Below are positions 57,201-63,590 of a stretch of DNA of 64,000 nucleotides, piece by piece. Positions within the stretch are counted from its first letter, which is position 1. Each line of letters begins with the position of its first letter. Made by a program: the position numbers and the translations under genes. The notes under the pieces are model-generated. The model worked only from the letters and a program-made list of their open reading frames with translations, searched no databases and was not told where the DNA came from. The stretch lies in NCBI GenBank assembly GCA_024449915.1, contig JAMZAV010001751.1, forward strand, positions 1 to 64,000, given 5' to 3'. This DNA comes from Sweltsa coloradensis (lineage: Eukaryota; Arthropoda; Insecta; Plecoptera; Chloroperlidae).

Positions 57201-60200
57201 TCCAACAACGCGCCTGAAAAAGCATTTGCGAAGCTTCCTAGTGTAATGAAACTTACCAGTACCGGTACTGGCAATTTAACAGTGGTGGTCAAATAAATAT
57301 AATTCATGCTTACATTTAGCCTTACCCAATAAAAAATCATATAATTTACTAATAATGATTAATACTAGTTATTAGGCCTATAGCTCTTAAATTTTAAACC
57401 AAGTCATCCACCTTCTTGAGAATTTTTAGAAGACCCTCTCCCAGTCAATGCTATACAGACTATAGATACATTTTAATTGGGGCAGGGGGGGGGGGTCCAC
57501 ACAATTTGGTAGTGTTGGGCAGAATTGTGTTTTTTAGTCAATGAGTCAACTCTCTTGTAAAGGCATGAACATGCTCATTGTTCCCATGCATGTTGGGCTC
57601 CTCAATGTCTTGTTGCTGCACGTCCTCAAGTGGGTGCAGTGGTCCCACAACTTAGTCCTCCGTGCAGATTCAAATAACTCTCCTTGAATCCTATTGTGGG
57701 AATTTTTCTATGACGGATGCTGCAACTTTGCAGCCGGTATACATCCTACATAAAAGCCTAGGCTAGTGGTTTAATGTCATTTCCAAACTATAATGGTATT
57801 TAAGCACCACGGGACCTGTCCCCTAACTAACATGCAACGCAAGGATGCTGTTCACCGCCCAACCTGGTACATTTCATGTCCCACAGCCATTCCCCAAAAC
57901 AGAAAGCCGGATTTTCTCGATTTGGTTGGTCGGGAAACACTCCCTCCTGTACCAGTAGGTGTAATTGTTTTTATTTACTACAATTTAGAAATTAAAAAAG
58001 TCCGCCCCAACCGGGGTTTGAATCGGGGTCCCTGCATTCCTGACGAGCATCTTAACCACTAGACCATCAGGACGGGTACATTTTAATCTCGGAATTGTAT
58101 TTGCATACATCTGAATGGATGGAACAGTACTGCAACGAATATCTGTTGCCTTTGAAATCCCGGTCGGGGCGGACTTTTTTAGTTTCTAAATTTTGGTACT
58201 AAATAAAAAGAAAGCCGGTTGTCGAGTTAGGCCTAGATCTCTAATATTAATTTTACAAATGAATAATATTTCGTACCATTTTGCAATATATGTTTATTTC
58301 TGTTTGATTTTAGAAAGCTAAGGTTGATTTGGAGGCTTCTAATCCAGAACCTCAATATTTGATCTTGAAAGCCCAAGCACGACGTATTACCAGTGCTACG
58401 ACCACATGCCTTTTTCTGACCGCCCTTCTGATGATGAGTATTGGTATCATTGGAGGTGTTTACTTATACCATCAATTTGCACGAGTGAACCGCTTCCGTG
58501 GTTGGTGCAGTATTCCGTACGATGCAACAAAGGCAACCATGTATATGGAGAACCGAAACTTCATCAATCAACACTCTGGTTCTCTTTTAGCTGACTCTGA
58601 TCTGTTTAAGGTACAGTAGGTTTTGTATTTTAATAGCCTATATTTAAAAAAAAATGTGTAATGAATGCAATGTTATCCATGCCCATTGTCATTGGAAATA
58701 TTTCATATTGCCCTTTCAGCATTGTGCAGTTAAATAGATGTTTCCTATCCTATATTCCATTCCCACAAAACTTACTCATAGGTAGGAACCCTGAGAAATA
58801 GCAAATGAAAAGTTCTCAATCATTATAAAAAAAATTTAAACTTAAAATTTCAGTACCAGTAGGCCTACGGTATATAAACTTGTTGTAAAGGCGTCATTTT
58901 GTCATAAAAATAGGTGCATTGCAATCATTACCCTTCAGCAAAATGAACACGTATTACGTAGTATTACGGTATTATACATAGCCTAAATGAATATTTAGGC
59001 CATATAAAGTAAACTTAAAATTGGAATTAGCTAGGCGTGTTCGATAATAATATTAATATTTTCAACTGTCATGGTGCCAACTTATTGTTACAACAGCAGT
59101 GATGATTTCAATGCCAAATTGTCAAATTAATTGCATATTTTGGAACAAAAACTTACAGAAATTGAGAAAGTTCCCAATTTTGCTCTAATTAGCAGCAGTC
59201 TTCTATTGGATTGATGTCATGGAAGTCAACAGTCACAACTAAAAGCAATTTCGTAAAGGTTTGTTCTGTGGTCCCGGTAGCTCAATTGGTAGAGCTATGG
59301 CACGTTAAGCCGGAGGTTCTGAGTTCGAACCCCAGTCGGGGCAAACTTTTAAGACAATTGCTATGAATCAATAACTATGTCCTTAAAGCGGGCTTATGCT
59401 TAAAAACCTATATTTATAATAATAATAATAATAATAACATGGAAGTACTTGACGTAAGTCCGTACAACATGTTAGCTCCGGTTTTAACCGAGTTTGTATG
59501 AAATACATCCAATAAAATAATAATAATTATAATAATAATCATCATAACTCAGTTCCAACTATGTCGGGTTGAGTGGTGGTTTTCCACCATTATCAAGGGC
59601 ATGAAACTGTAGATACTAAGCTTGCCAGACTTAGTGTTTCTTCCACATCATCCAACTCCTTCTTCTCCACCAATTTACTCCACTCTCTTTTGTCCTCCCA
59701 CAGCTTTACTCTTGCCACATGCTCCCACACTTCATCCCGTTTTCCAACGTCTTCTTGAATTAATCTTTCCCATTTTTCTCTTGGCCTTCCTACTCTTCTT
59801 TTCCCTCCTCTGCCGCTTCAAATTCTTGTCTTGGAATCCTCTCCCTTCCCATCCTTTTCATATGTCCAAACCATCTTAGACGATTCTTCCTAGCTTAAAC
59901 TTCAATCTCTCCAACCCCAGTTCTTTCCTTATTTCATACTTCTTATCTTGTCCATCTTTGTAACTCCCTTTATACTTCTTAAAAACTTCATTTCTGCTGC
60001 TTCCAGCTGACTCTCTTCTTTTGTTCCCACTGCCCATGTTACTGCCCCATATGTTAATATAGGTACAAAATATGCCTTATACTTATAATAATAATAATAA
60101 TAATATTATTGATTGATAGCAGTTGTCGAAAAAGTTTGCCCCGACTGGGGTTCGAACCCAGAACCTCCGGCTTAACGTGCCATAGCTACCAATTAAGCAC

Positions 60201-61013
60201 GTTAAGCCGGAGGTTCTGGGTTCGAACCCCAGTCGGGGCAAACTTTTTCGACAACTGCTATCAATCAATAACTATGTCCTTAAAGCGGGCTTATGCTTAA
60301 AAACCATATATTAATAATAATACTGTTTTTAACAATAATTAATGGGCTATAAAATAATAGGCCTTAATGCATACAGACTGATAATTAGGGATGCACACGA
60401 TAATCGATATTATCGATCGATAATCAATAATGGATATTATTTTGATAATCGATAACCAAAATTCATTATCAATTATTGAAATATCAAATATTGGTCAATA
60501 GTGCACGAACCAAACTATTATCTCACGTTGTGCCATGCACTGGCTGGGCTGATGGTGTCTCACTGGAGATTTATGTTTGGAAATGAGCTATCAGTCGATG
60601 ACGAAACCATAAACACAAGACAGCGAGGCAGCGAAAGGAACACAATTGTATTGTTTTGACTTACACTTGCCACACTTGAGGTTCCACTTATAGGTCGGAA
60701 CAGGCTTTGTTCGTGATATCGATATTATCGATAATATTGATTCGATAATGACTTTACCATTTTGATAATCGATAATAAAAAAAGTATCGATGTGCATCCC
60801 TACTGATAATATGATGTTTGTAAATTGAACTTATTTTTTCAGAGTCTCTCAAGTGATTCAGATGCAGAGCTTCTAGGCGATGATAGCAACAACGTACCGG
60901 ACTTTTTCAAGGAAGAATTTGAAATTGATCTTGAAAATGAAAACTATGAGAAGATTGATGTGCCCGATTTCCATGGTGGTCGTAGAGGCCGATTCATCCA
61001 CGACTTCAATTCG
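42209..61013 (+). CDS. ITM2: ITM2 (BRI/BRICHOS family) type II membrane protein, 5' three exons
   Basis: ITM2 proteins are single-pass type II proteins of the secretory pathway; their luminal BRICHOS domain chaperones and is processed by furin-type proteases. Exons 42209-42292, 58314-58610 and 60843-61013 all join in phase 0 and give 184 residues. Order: a short N-terminal cytosolic part beginning MTVVTIPYSEK; a transmembrane segment at about 57-80 (LFLTALLMMSIGIIGGVYLY) preceded by basic ARR; a luminal Cys (RGWCSIPYD); an acidic linker (DFFKEEFEIDLENENYEKID); then VPDFHGGRRGRFIHDFNS, matching the VPVPxF...IxHDF entry to BRICHOS. Vertebrate ITM2 is about 266 aa, so about 80 or more residues, including the BRICHOS cysteines and C-terminal processed peptide, are beyond the window. 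Intron 1 is about 16 kb. Confidence 0.88.
42293..42521. other. ITM2 intron 1, AGGCCT-rich start
   Basis: Many CCTAGG/AGGCCT palindromes as in 37370-37870; no other feature. Confidence 0.6.
42522..42755. mobile_element. 234-bp MITE with perfect 8-bp duplication (family E)
   Basis: The ends GGCACTTCTTTACCTGGGGG and the complement continue into GTCCAACTTTTCAACAACG on both sides. The duplication GCCTAAGC is exact (42514-42521, 42756-42763). The core ACCTTTAACGTCGC is shared with 36860-37103 and 48923-49084, although the extreme termini differ. Confidence 0.92.
43070..43134 (+). repeat. tRNA-like sequence in ITM2 intron 1
   Basis: A-box-like GTGGCAGAGTGGTAGCGC and B-box-like GTGGTTCAAATTTTC at the usual spacing. 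The acceptor stem is not evident, so it is a SINE head or tRNA pseudogene. Confidence 0.5.
43300..43371 (+). repeat. family E fragment split by the HINE-like insertion
   Basis: TTTAAAATAGGCCTAGCAAC and AAAGGTTTGGTAAGTAGAGT match family E (42660-42700); the matching continuation TTATTGAAAAGGTTGG lies at 44178 onward, after the insertion 43372-44176. Confidence 0.7.
43372..44176 (+). mobile_element. HINE-like element, subfamily A (805 bp)
   Basis: It starts GGATGAGCGTAGCGAGCG after AGTATTT and ends GCGTTTTCCTAG before TTTATTG. The subterminal ATTACGCTCATCC complements the 5' end; AACGC GGCGGGACTTAA GCGTT can fold just before the 3' end. Three roughly 160-bp internal repeats start near 43580, 43740 and 43901. 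It sits in a family E fragment whose unbroken relatives show the target as a T run, with no duplication. Confidence 0.85.
44534..44794 (+). pseudogene. CR1 ORF1 part 1: PHD-like zinc finger
   Basis: The frame contains MSKHSFCKGCGVIVVESDAA, then GCGGVSKGVYKM and LVWKCKECR, giving the C-x2-C ... C ... W-x-C-x2-C spacing of the PHD-like finger in CR1 ORF1, followed by a charged coiled-coil-like stretch (VKDVQDVKKELECLRSRK). Confidence 0.7.
45195..45676 (+). pseudogene. CR1 ORF1 part 2: SGNH esterase-like domain
   Basis: All three SGNH landmarks are visible: GDSMSRG (nucleophile Ser block) at the start, LNVGTNDLG (GxND block) in the middle, and RDGLHLVKEGG (catalytic Asp/His block) near 45597. 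A frameshift near 45480 separates the last block. CR1-like ORF1 esterases are known; their role is thought to be lipid interaction. Confidence 0.75.
45734..46420 (+). pseudogene. CR1 ORF2 part 1: AP-type endonuclease
   Basis: Motifs in order: NCRSIRG, VCVETWL, YGGGVMI, VYRPSD, AGDLNLPGVHW, NNILDVIL and ISDHRVP. These are the metal-binding and catalytic segments of the APE endonuclease. A frameshift lies near 45945. Confidence 0.82.
46421..48560 (+). pseudogene. CR1 ORF2 part 2: reverse transcriptase and C-terminal region
   Basis: NYRPVCLTSVGSKIMERV, DAVFLDFEKA, GTQGSVLGPLLF, RLFADDCVLYR and VQRRAARRVTGK appear in the expected order in different frames. The C-terminal segment RTVREWNDLPGD is shared with the copies at 51660 and 55040. 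Multiple frameshifts. Confidence 0.82.
48607..48661 (+). repeat. (ATGTT)n LINE tail
   Basis: About ten consecutive ATGTT units that form the 3' tail of the CR1-like element. Confidence 0.95.
48889..49255. mobile_element. nested foldback element in ITM2 intron 1
   Basis: The outer arms TAGCGCCTCACGCAAAATAC and its complement enclose two further inverted structures: a family E MITE (48923-49084) and a foldback (49085-49210) whose arms share TTAGGTACGCGGGA and GCGAAGCGCGTA around an (AAT)n centre. The foldback contains an 11-12 base G tract. Confidence 0.7.
48923..49084. mobile_element. 162-bp MITE, family E, with internal duplication
   Basis: Ends GGTACTTTTTCGGTTGGTAT and the complement of GGAACTCTTTCGGTTGG. 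Flanks GAAAGGGT and GAAAAGCT match at 6 of 8. The core ACCTTTAACGTCGCTATTTT occurs twice in tandem. Confidence 0.78.
49280..49900. repeat. HINE-like subfamily C fragments
   Basis: Contains ACTCGTACCGGATGTCTG, ATTTTCGACGAAAACACAG, a decayed CTCCGCTCCTTCGTC end at about 49640, and GAGATTGAGTAAACCTTGC, all shared with 29200-29640, 38664-38984, 40060-40878 and 54120-54328. Confidence 0.55.
50006..50731. mobile_element. inverted-repeat element inserted in a tRNA-derived SINE
   Basis: The ends CCCAAGTTTTGAAAAATGCG and its complement (CGCATTTTTCAAAACTTGGG) are exact inverses. The interrupted SINE reads TTTCTCCCGACCAGGGA before and TTGAACCCAGGTCTACCAC after. The target duplication is ambiguous (ACCAGGGA / CCAGGGGA). 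It also carries AAACGTACGTTT-type palindromes. Confidence 0.72.
50732..50830 (-). repeat. tRNA-like SINE head (continuation of 49970-50005)
   Basis: Minus strand: GTTTCCCTAGTCTAGTTGTC, AAGGCGCCCTTATAGCC, then GGGTTCAAACT. The match to 32542-32619 includes the fusion to a family D element. Confidence 0.6.
50820..51159. mobile_element. CTAGG-ended inverted-repeat element (family D)
   Basis: The left end is CTAGGGAAACCGCCAAAGTC and the right end the complement of CTAGGAAAACGCCAAAG. Inner GAACGAGTGAGC and GGCTTACTCACTC, and GATACCGGGTAC, match the other family D copies. Confidence 0.7.
51283..51830 (+). mobile_element. 5'-truncated CR1-like LINE copy
   Basis: From GGCAGCATGGGATCCGTATA onward it is closely similar to 48095-48625, including TTCATGGAAAGGACTGTTAG and the tail AAATGTTATGTTATG. 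Small indels break the frame. Closeness to the longer copy suggests a recent common source. Confidence 0.88.
51987..52028 (-). ncRNA. type I hammerhead ribozyme (Penelope-like/retrozyme type)
   Basis: Read on the minus strand from 52028: stem I 5' strand ATCCGC, core box CTGATGA (52022-52016), stem II GTCC-CAGAA-GGAC (52015-52003), GAAA (52002-51999), a very short stem III region CGCG, the cleavage triplet GTC (51995-51993), then stem I 3' strand GTGGAT (51992-51987). Stem I pairs at 6 of 6 positions (one G-U). All invariant hammerhead nucleotides are present. The tiny stem III is typical of Penelope-like element and retrozyme ribozymes, which tend to act as dimers. No reverse transcriptase of that class is visible nearby. 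Confidence 0.82.
52200..52937. mobile_element. probable hAT-type element with GTCCCG-rich ends
   Basis: The left end AGGGTTACCATACGTCCCGG resembles the hAT element at 16467; the right end is the complement of AGGGTGCCCAGACTCCC. Both ends are full of GTCCCG/CGGGAC. The 8-bp duplication is not preserved. Frames at 52056-52469 and 52709-52984 are by-products. Confidence 0.55.
52938..53641. other. ITM2 intron 1, nothing recognised
   Basis: AT-rich with AGGCCT/CCTACC-type short motifs. No boundary or domain. Confidence 0.4.
53642..53819. mobile_element. 178-bp near-perfect palindrome with CTAGGG/CCCTAG ends (family D)
   Basis: The two halves are inverted copies: CTAGGGAAACGCCAAAGTCG, TTGTTAAACGAGTGAGTGAG, then GTTGAGTACCCGGTA on one side and the complements on the other. 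Each end resembles the 3' terminus of HINE-like subfamily C (ACTCGTTTAACGAC...GGCGTTT, CTAG|T), so the element looks like two 3' ends joined head to head. Confidence 0.8.
53978..54048 (-). repeat. tRNA-like sequence (SINE head or tRNA pseudogene)
   Basis: Minus strand: GACTGACATGGCACAGTGG, TAAGCATTTAGCCTACCG, then GGGTCGGGTTTCGATACCCG. The A-box-like and B-box-like parts are at tRNA spacing; the acceptor stem is weak. Confidence 0.55.
54120..54328 (-). repeat. HINE-like subfamily C 5' end (inverted)
   Basis: The right end CGGTCGCTCCGCTCCCTCGTT complements the AACGAGGGAGCGGAGCGAC 5' end. The inner ACTCGTACCGGATGTCTG and a (CAGA)n-like run (54239-54272) are shared with or derived from the family. 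Confidence 0.62.
54329..54889. other. ITM2 intron 1, nothing recognised except repeat flank
   Basis: AT-rich. AACATAACAGCGTCATAGTC at about 54818-54838 matches the external flank of the palindrome at 33556. Confidence 0.45.
54890..55085 (-). pseudogene. CR1-like LINE 3' end fragment
   Basis: Minus-strand TVRGWNDLSGDVVASGSLRE and FRLHLREG match the C-terminal segment of the LINE at 48460-48540; GTTATGTTATT at the low-coordinate end corresponds to its tail. Confidence 0.75.
55170..55399 (-). pseudogene. Jockey-like reverse transcriptase, second half (after the insertion)
   Basis: The frame reads NIPSPLSRFLALYADDTAYW, RRLQRQITALESWKHRW and VVLNALKTQLILF. YADD is the catalytic core and the following helix pattern is typical of Jockey/I-type LINEs. 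It continues in frame from 55994-56315 once the 594-bp HINE-like element is removed. Confidence 0.8.
55400..55993 (+). mobile_element. HINE-like element, subfamily B, inserted in a reverse transcriptase frame
   Basis: 594 bp. It starts GGATGAGCGAAGCGAAGAC and ends GCGAAGCGGCCTAG, flanked by AATATTT and TGGTAG. AGCTCATCC near the 3' end complements the 5' end. Joining the flanks gives the codons TAC CAA AAT ATT on the minus strand and an open reverse-transcriptase frame, so the insertion was exactly between two T and left no duplication. Confidence 0.88.
55994..56315 (-). pseudogene. Jockey-like reverse transcriptase, first half
   Basis: Minus strand: FDKVWHGMTV, FRAYL-like region, then FAGVPQGTCLSPFLYLFYY at the insertion point. 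VPQG is the conserved motif that precedes the YADD block. One or more stops are present in the upstream part. Confidence 0.75.
56445..57241 (+). mobile_element. HINE-like element, subfamily A (797 bp)
   Basis: It starts GGATGAGCGTAGCGAGC after ATTTT and ends GCGAAGCTTCCTAG before TGTAATG. ATTACGCTCATCC complements the 5' end. About four internal roughly 160-bp repeats begin near 56633, 56797, 56960 and 57123, and a poly-T run lies at 57008-57029. No frame. Confidence 0.85.
57242..57970. other. ITM2 intron 1, nothing recognised
   Basis: A G run at about 57484-57495. A plus-strand frame from 57793 (MVFKHHGTCPLTNMQRKD...) is unassigned. Confidence 0.35.
57973..58205 (-). repeat. tRNA-headed palindromic repeat, just upstream of ITM2 exon 2
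   Basis: The outer arms ATTTACTACAATTTAGAAAT and the complement enclose GTCCGCCCCAACCGGGG on one side and CCCGGTCGGGGCGGAC on the other. The left half has a B box (GGGGTTTGAATCGGGGTC) and, further in, CATCTTAACCACTAGACCAT, the complement of a tRNA D arm (ATGGTCTAGTGGTTAAGATG). It ends about 108 bp before the exon 2 acceptor. Confidence 0.7.
58314..58610 (+). CDS. ITM2: ITM2 exon 2 (coding): transmembrane segment
   Basis: 99 codons. The acceptor is TTTGATTTTAG (AG 58312-58313) and the donor is AAG|GTACAG at 58611. It encodes KAKVDLEASNPEPQYLILKA, the transmembrane helix ending GGVYLYHQFA, and the luminal segment FRGWCSIPYD ... LLADSDLFK. Confidence 0.9.
59271..59437 (+). repeat. tRNA-derived SINE with (AAT)n tail, ITM2 intron 2
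   Basis: The head GTCCCGGTAGCTCAATTGG has an A box, followed by GAGCTATGGCACGTTAAGCC and the B box GAGTTCGAACCCC. The body GTCCTTAAAGCGGGCTTATG leads to an (AAT)n tail at about 59415-59437. It is the clearest single copy of the family at 4930 and 60109. Confidence 0.85.
59545..60078 (-). pseudogene. non-LTR retrotransposon C-terminal fragment (RTE-like)
   Basis: Minus strand gives ILTYGAVTWAVGTKEESQLE, AAEMKFLRSIKGV and GKRRVGRPRENG-like segments in one or two frames. This is the typical end of RTE/other LINE polymerases (LxYGxExW ... GRRxxGRPxxRW). The (AAT)n run next to 59545 may be its tail. Stops are present. The T/C-rich plus-strand frames here are shadows. Confidence 0.65.
60109..60300. 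repeat. inverted dimer of a tRNA-derived SINE head
   Basis: The arms TTGATAGCAGTTGTCGAAAA ... CCCCGACTGGGGTTCGAACC ... CTTAACGTGC and the complement are almost perfect over about 70 bp each, meeting at CATAGCTACCAATTAA. The right half continues into the usual body GTCCTTAAAGCGGGCTTATG. Both arms have the B box. Confidence 0.82.
60386..60802. mobile_element. hAT-type MITE, copy 2, ITM2 intron 2
   Basis: Ends TAGGGATGCACACGATAATC and the complement; exact 8-bp duplication CTGATAAT (60378-60385, 60803-60810). It shares its interior with 18101-18547. Its right end is only about 40 bp from the ITM2 exon 3 acceptor. Confidence 0.93.
60843..61013 (+). CDS. ITM2: ITM2 exon 3 (coding): acidic linker to start of BRICHOS
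   Basis: 57 codons. The acceptor is TTATTTTTTCAG (AG 60841-60842) and the donor is TCG|GTATGT at 61014. ENENYEKIDVPDFHGG and GRFIHDFN align with the segment that leads into BRICHOS in ITM2B/ITM2C. No following exon was found up to 64000. Confidence 0.9.
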
Positions 61014-62165
61014 GTATGTCAGCCTTTTTCTAGACAAGTTGTCTTTACAGTACCTTTACCTTTACAGTAGGTACAACTATGGTAGGCCTACATGTAGTAT
61101 GTAGGCCCCTACAGTGTATTCATTTACTTAATTTAACTCATTAAATACATCCAATTATGGCATGCTATACAGCTATAACAGAAGAAAGCATAGCGTGTTT
61201 TTTTGTAGTGTTTACTGATTATCCTTGATCAGTAAATGATTTTCATTGATGGCATGCTATTTTTATCCTGTGTGCAACCAGCCAAATTGTGTTTTCTCAT
61301 GAACCAATTTGCAGTCATTCATTGTTAGTTGTTACCTATTCCATTTACGTGAGCGATCCCCCCCCCCCCCCCTCCCCAGTGTTTACCTCGGCGGCGTTGA
61401 GACACAACGAATAGAACACTTGTCTCGATTTTTTTTGTTTGTTTCTGCGCACACGATATAGCCTATGGAACAGCGACATCAAGCGGAGAAAAACACTAAA
61501 TTACGAAATTTTGTACATGGTGCACCTGTCTATTGCAAGTTGCGACCAATATCATATTATAAGTCCCTCAAGGTAAAGCTTCACAACTTCTATGCACGCC
61601 CCTCCCACCCGTGCCGAATTCCGTAGGGCCTATCCACTCGGCAATGCTTGCGCGGTCGCGCCCATCAGGCCTTCTTGTTATTGTTATCTCTAAACTCTGA
61701 ATATAATACATGTTGTCGCGTAATAAATATCAGTCACTTGAATAACACTAAATGAATGACAAAATCAGTTTAACTATCAAAACTTCTGCTGAAATCAAAT
61801 TTCACATATTCAATACTTTCTGAGCAGTCCGACCTTCACAGACACTGCTAACGACGCGAGGGTAGCACATCATTGTTTACACTACCAGTTTACAATCACA
61901 GTGGCTGGCCTATTAATCGTCACCATTCGATAACTGGCACGTTTTTTAATAACTGAGTGGAACGCATAGTGCTAGACCCGGCTTCACGATTTTAAACGTG
62001 CATACTCGCTGCAAGGCGGGAAAGTAGTAGAGTTAAAAAGAGCTGTGGTTTTTAATAGTAGCTATACATTTTTTAGCATAATTTAAATTTAGAATATTTA
62101 GCATTTATTTTTCCAAATTCAGTATTTTGTGGCATCTTATTTATTTTCTTTCCACCAAACCCTTA
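61014..62165. other. ITM2 intron 3, no further exon recognised
   Basis: A C run near 61359-61374 is the only notable feature. I looked for the next BRICHOS-coding exon here and did not find it. Confidence 0.5.
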
Positions 62166-63232
62166 AGCAGGCGTCACACTAAGAAGTTTGAAAAGTAAAA
62201 AGTGGAAAGTAAAGAGAAAGAGAACTTTTTCGAAGCCGTCACACAGGAAATTTTTGAGCAAAGAGAAAAGTATAAGTGTGGCGTCACCTGTTGGCCTTTC
62301 TGCAATACCAATAATAGTTCATTGACGTCCAATGCAATTTTCAAATCTTCATCCTCCAAAATAGAATCCATATTGTAGATAAAAAATCTTAACAAACTTC
62401 GTATAACCATGGTAGAACAATTGTGTTATTGCTACTTGACGCTGACAGTTTGAAATAATTACATTAATTTTTATTGCTGTTATTTTCCACCGCCATGTTC
62501 ATACACAACAATAGAAAAGGCCGCCTGTCGGTTTATTCCAAAAGTTATACTCGATGGCAACAGAGTCGACCAATCACATCCAACTCTTTTCTTTCCACTT
62601 CTCTCTTGTCAAACAGAGTACGACAAGTTGGGAGACTTTTTAGTTTTTAATATCAAACTGTCCAGTGTGACAGCATTGCTGTAGACGTCCGTAAAAGTGG
62701 TTTTATTTTGTATGTAGTGAATTTTGTTTTTCAAATCGAAGATTTCGGTGTTATTGATTTAAAGATGTATTTCAGCAGTTTTATCTATTTCTAGTAGCTA
62801 CTATTTACCAATTTATATGCGTGTAATATTCGTGCACGACTCATGTATAATTCTAGCCCCATAACGAACAAGTTTGAATGTGCATGTATTCATACTGGTG
62901 TAAGTTACAACGACTAAATTAAAACTTTATTTTATAAAACCTTTTGTTGATTGAATAATACTGAATAAAATGTTCCCATTTTAGTGCTGTTGATTGTTAA
63001 AAACCCGAATGTTGTGAATTTCTATGTAATCATGTAATTTACACCATTTTGGTGTTTGGCGGTGATTTAATTTTGGCATTTTCTGGTATAGAATTGATCA
63101 ATTCATGCTCATTTTATGAAATTAAGCATTGGGAAAAGTCCCATAAGCTACATGCTATCTCTACAAGTAAAAAGTTACTCTGCTCTTTACTTTCCACTTT
63201 TTACTTTCAAACTTCCTAGTGTGATGCCCGCT
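62166..63232. mobile_element. long-terminal-inverted-repeat DNA element with TTA duplication (PIF/Harbinger-like)
   Basis: 1067 bp. The left end AGCAGGCGTCACACTAAGAA, then GTTTGAAAAGTAAAAAGTGG, is inverted at the right end (over 50 bp). TTA flanks both sides (62163-62165, 63233-63235), the 3-bp target typical of PIF/Harbinger. A minus-strand frame around 62245-62370 (MDSILEDEDLKIALDVNELL) may be a transposase or Myb-like protein start, but is too short to assign. Confidence 0.7.
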
Positions 63233-63249
63233 TTAGTGTGGGGTGTTTC

Positions 63250-63590
63250 TTGGCTCTTAGCCAGTTTCCATTCAAACACCGAAGCTAAGCAACCTTGGGC
63301 GTGGTCAGGGGGAGAGTGGGTGATCGCTCTGCCCTGAAACACGTACATACCGCTGGTAGAGCAGATCGAGGGTTCGAGAGGTGTAGCGCCTTTGATCTCC
63401 TCGATGTCTGTGCTCGACAGTCCGGGTTAGTGGAGGAACCTATATGACTGCCAAGGTTACACCGTCCTTTCGGATGTGACGTAAAGCAGTTGGTCCCCTT
63501 GGTACTTTTTGACAGGAGTAGGCTACGTGCCGGTACTGGGTTTCCCCTCTTCCCTTCTCAATCATCAATCATCATGCATCGTTGTTAATC
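63250..63590 (+). repeat. 5S rRNA-tRNA-Deu chimeric SINE (AmnSINE1-like layout)
   Basis: The head has the 5S internal promoter region CACCGAAGCTAAGCAACCTTG then GGCGTGGTCAG and GAGTGGGTGATCG. A tRNA-like B box, ATCGAGGGTTCGAGAGG, follows at about 63365. A Deu-type core comes next: CCTTTCGGATGTGACGTAAA then GTTGGTCCCC near 63470-63500. The end is (ATC)-rich with an unclear boundary. Confidence 0.72.

Noticed and set aside
59573..59879. Ser/Pro/Phe-rich plus-strand frames in ITM2 intron 2
   Set aside because: They are antisense to a recognisable LINE polymerase C-terminus.
63250..63360. 5S rRNA gene
   Set aside because: Only the internal promoter region resembles 5S; the 5' and 3' stem is missing and a SINE body follows.
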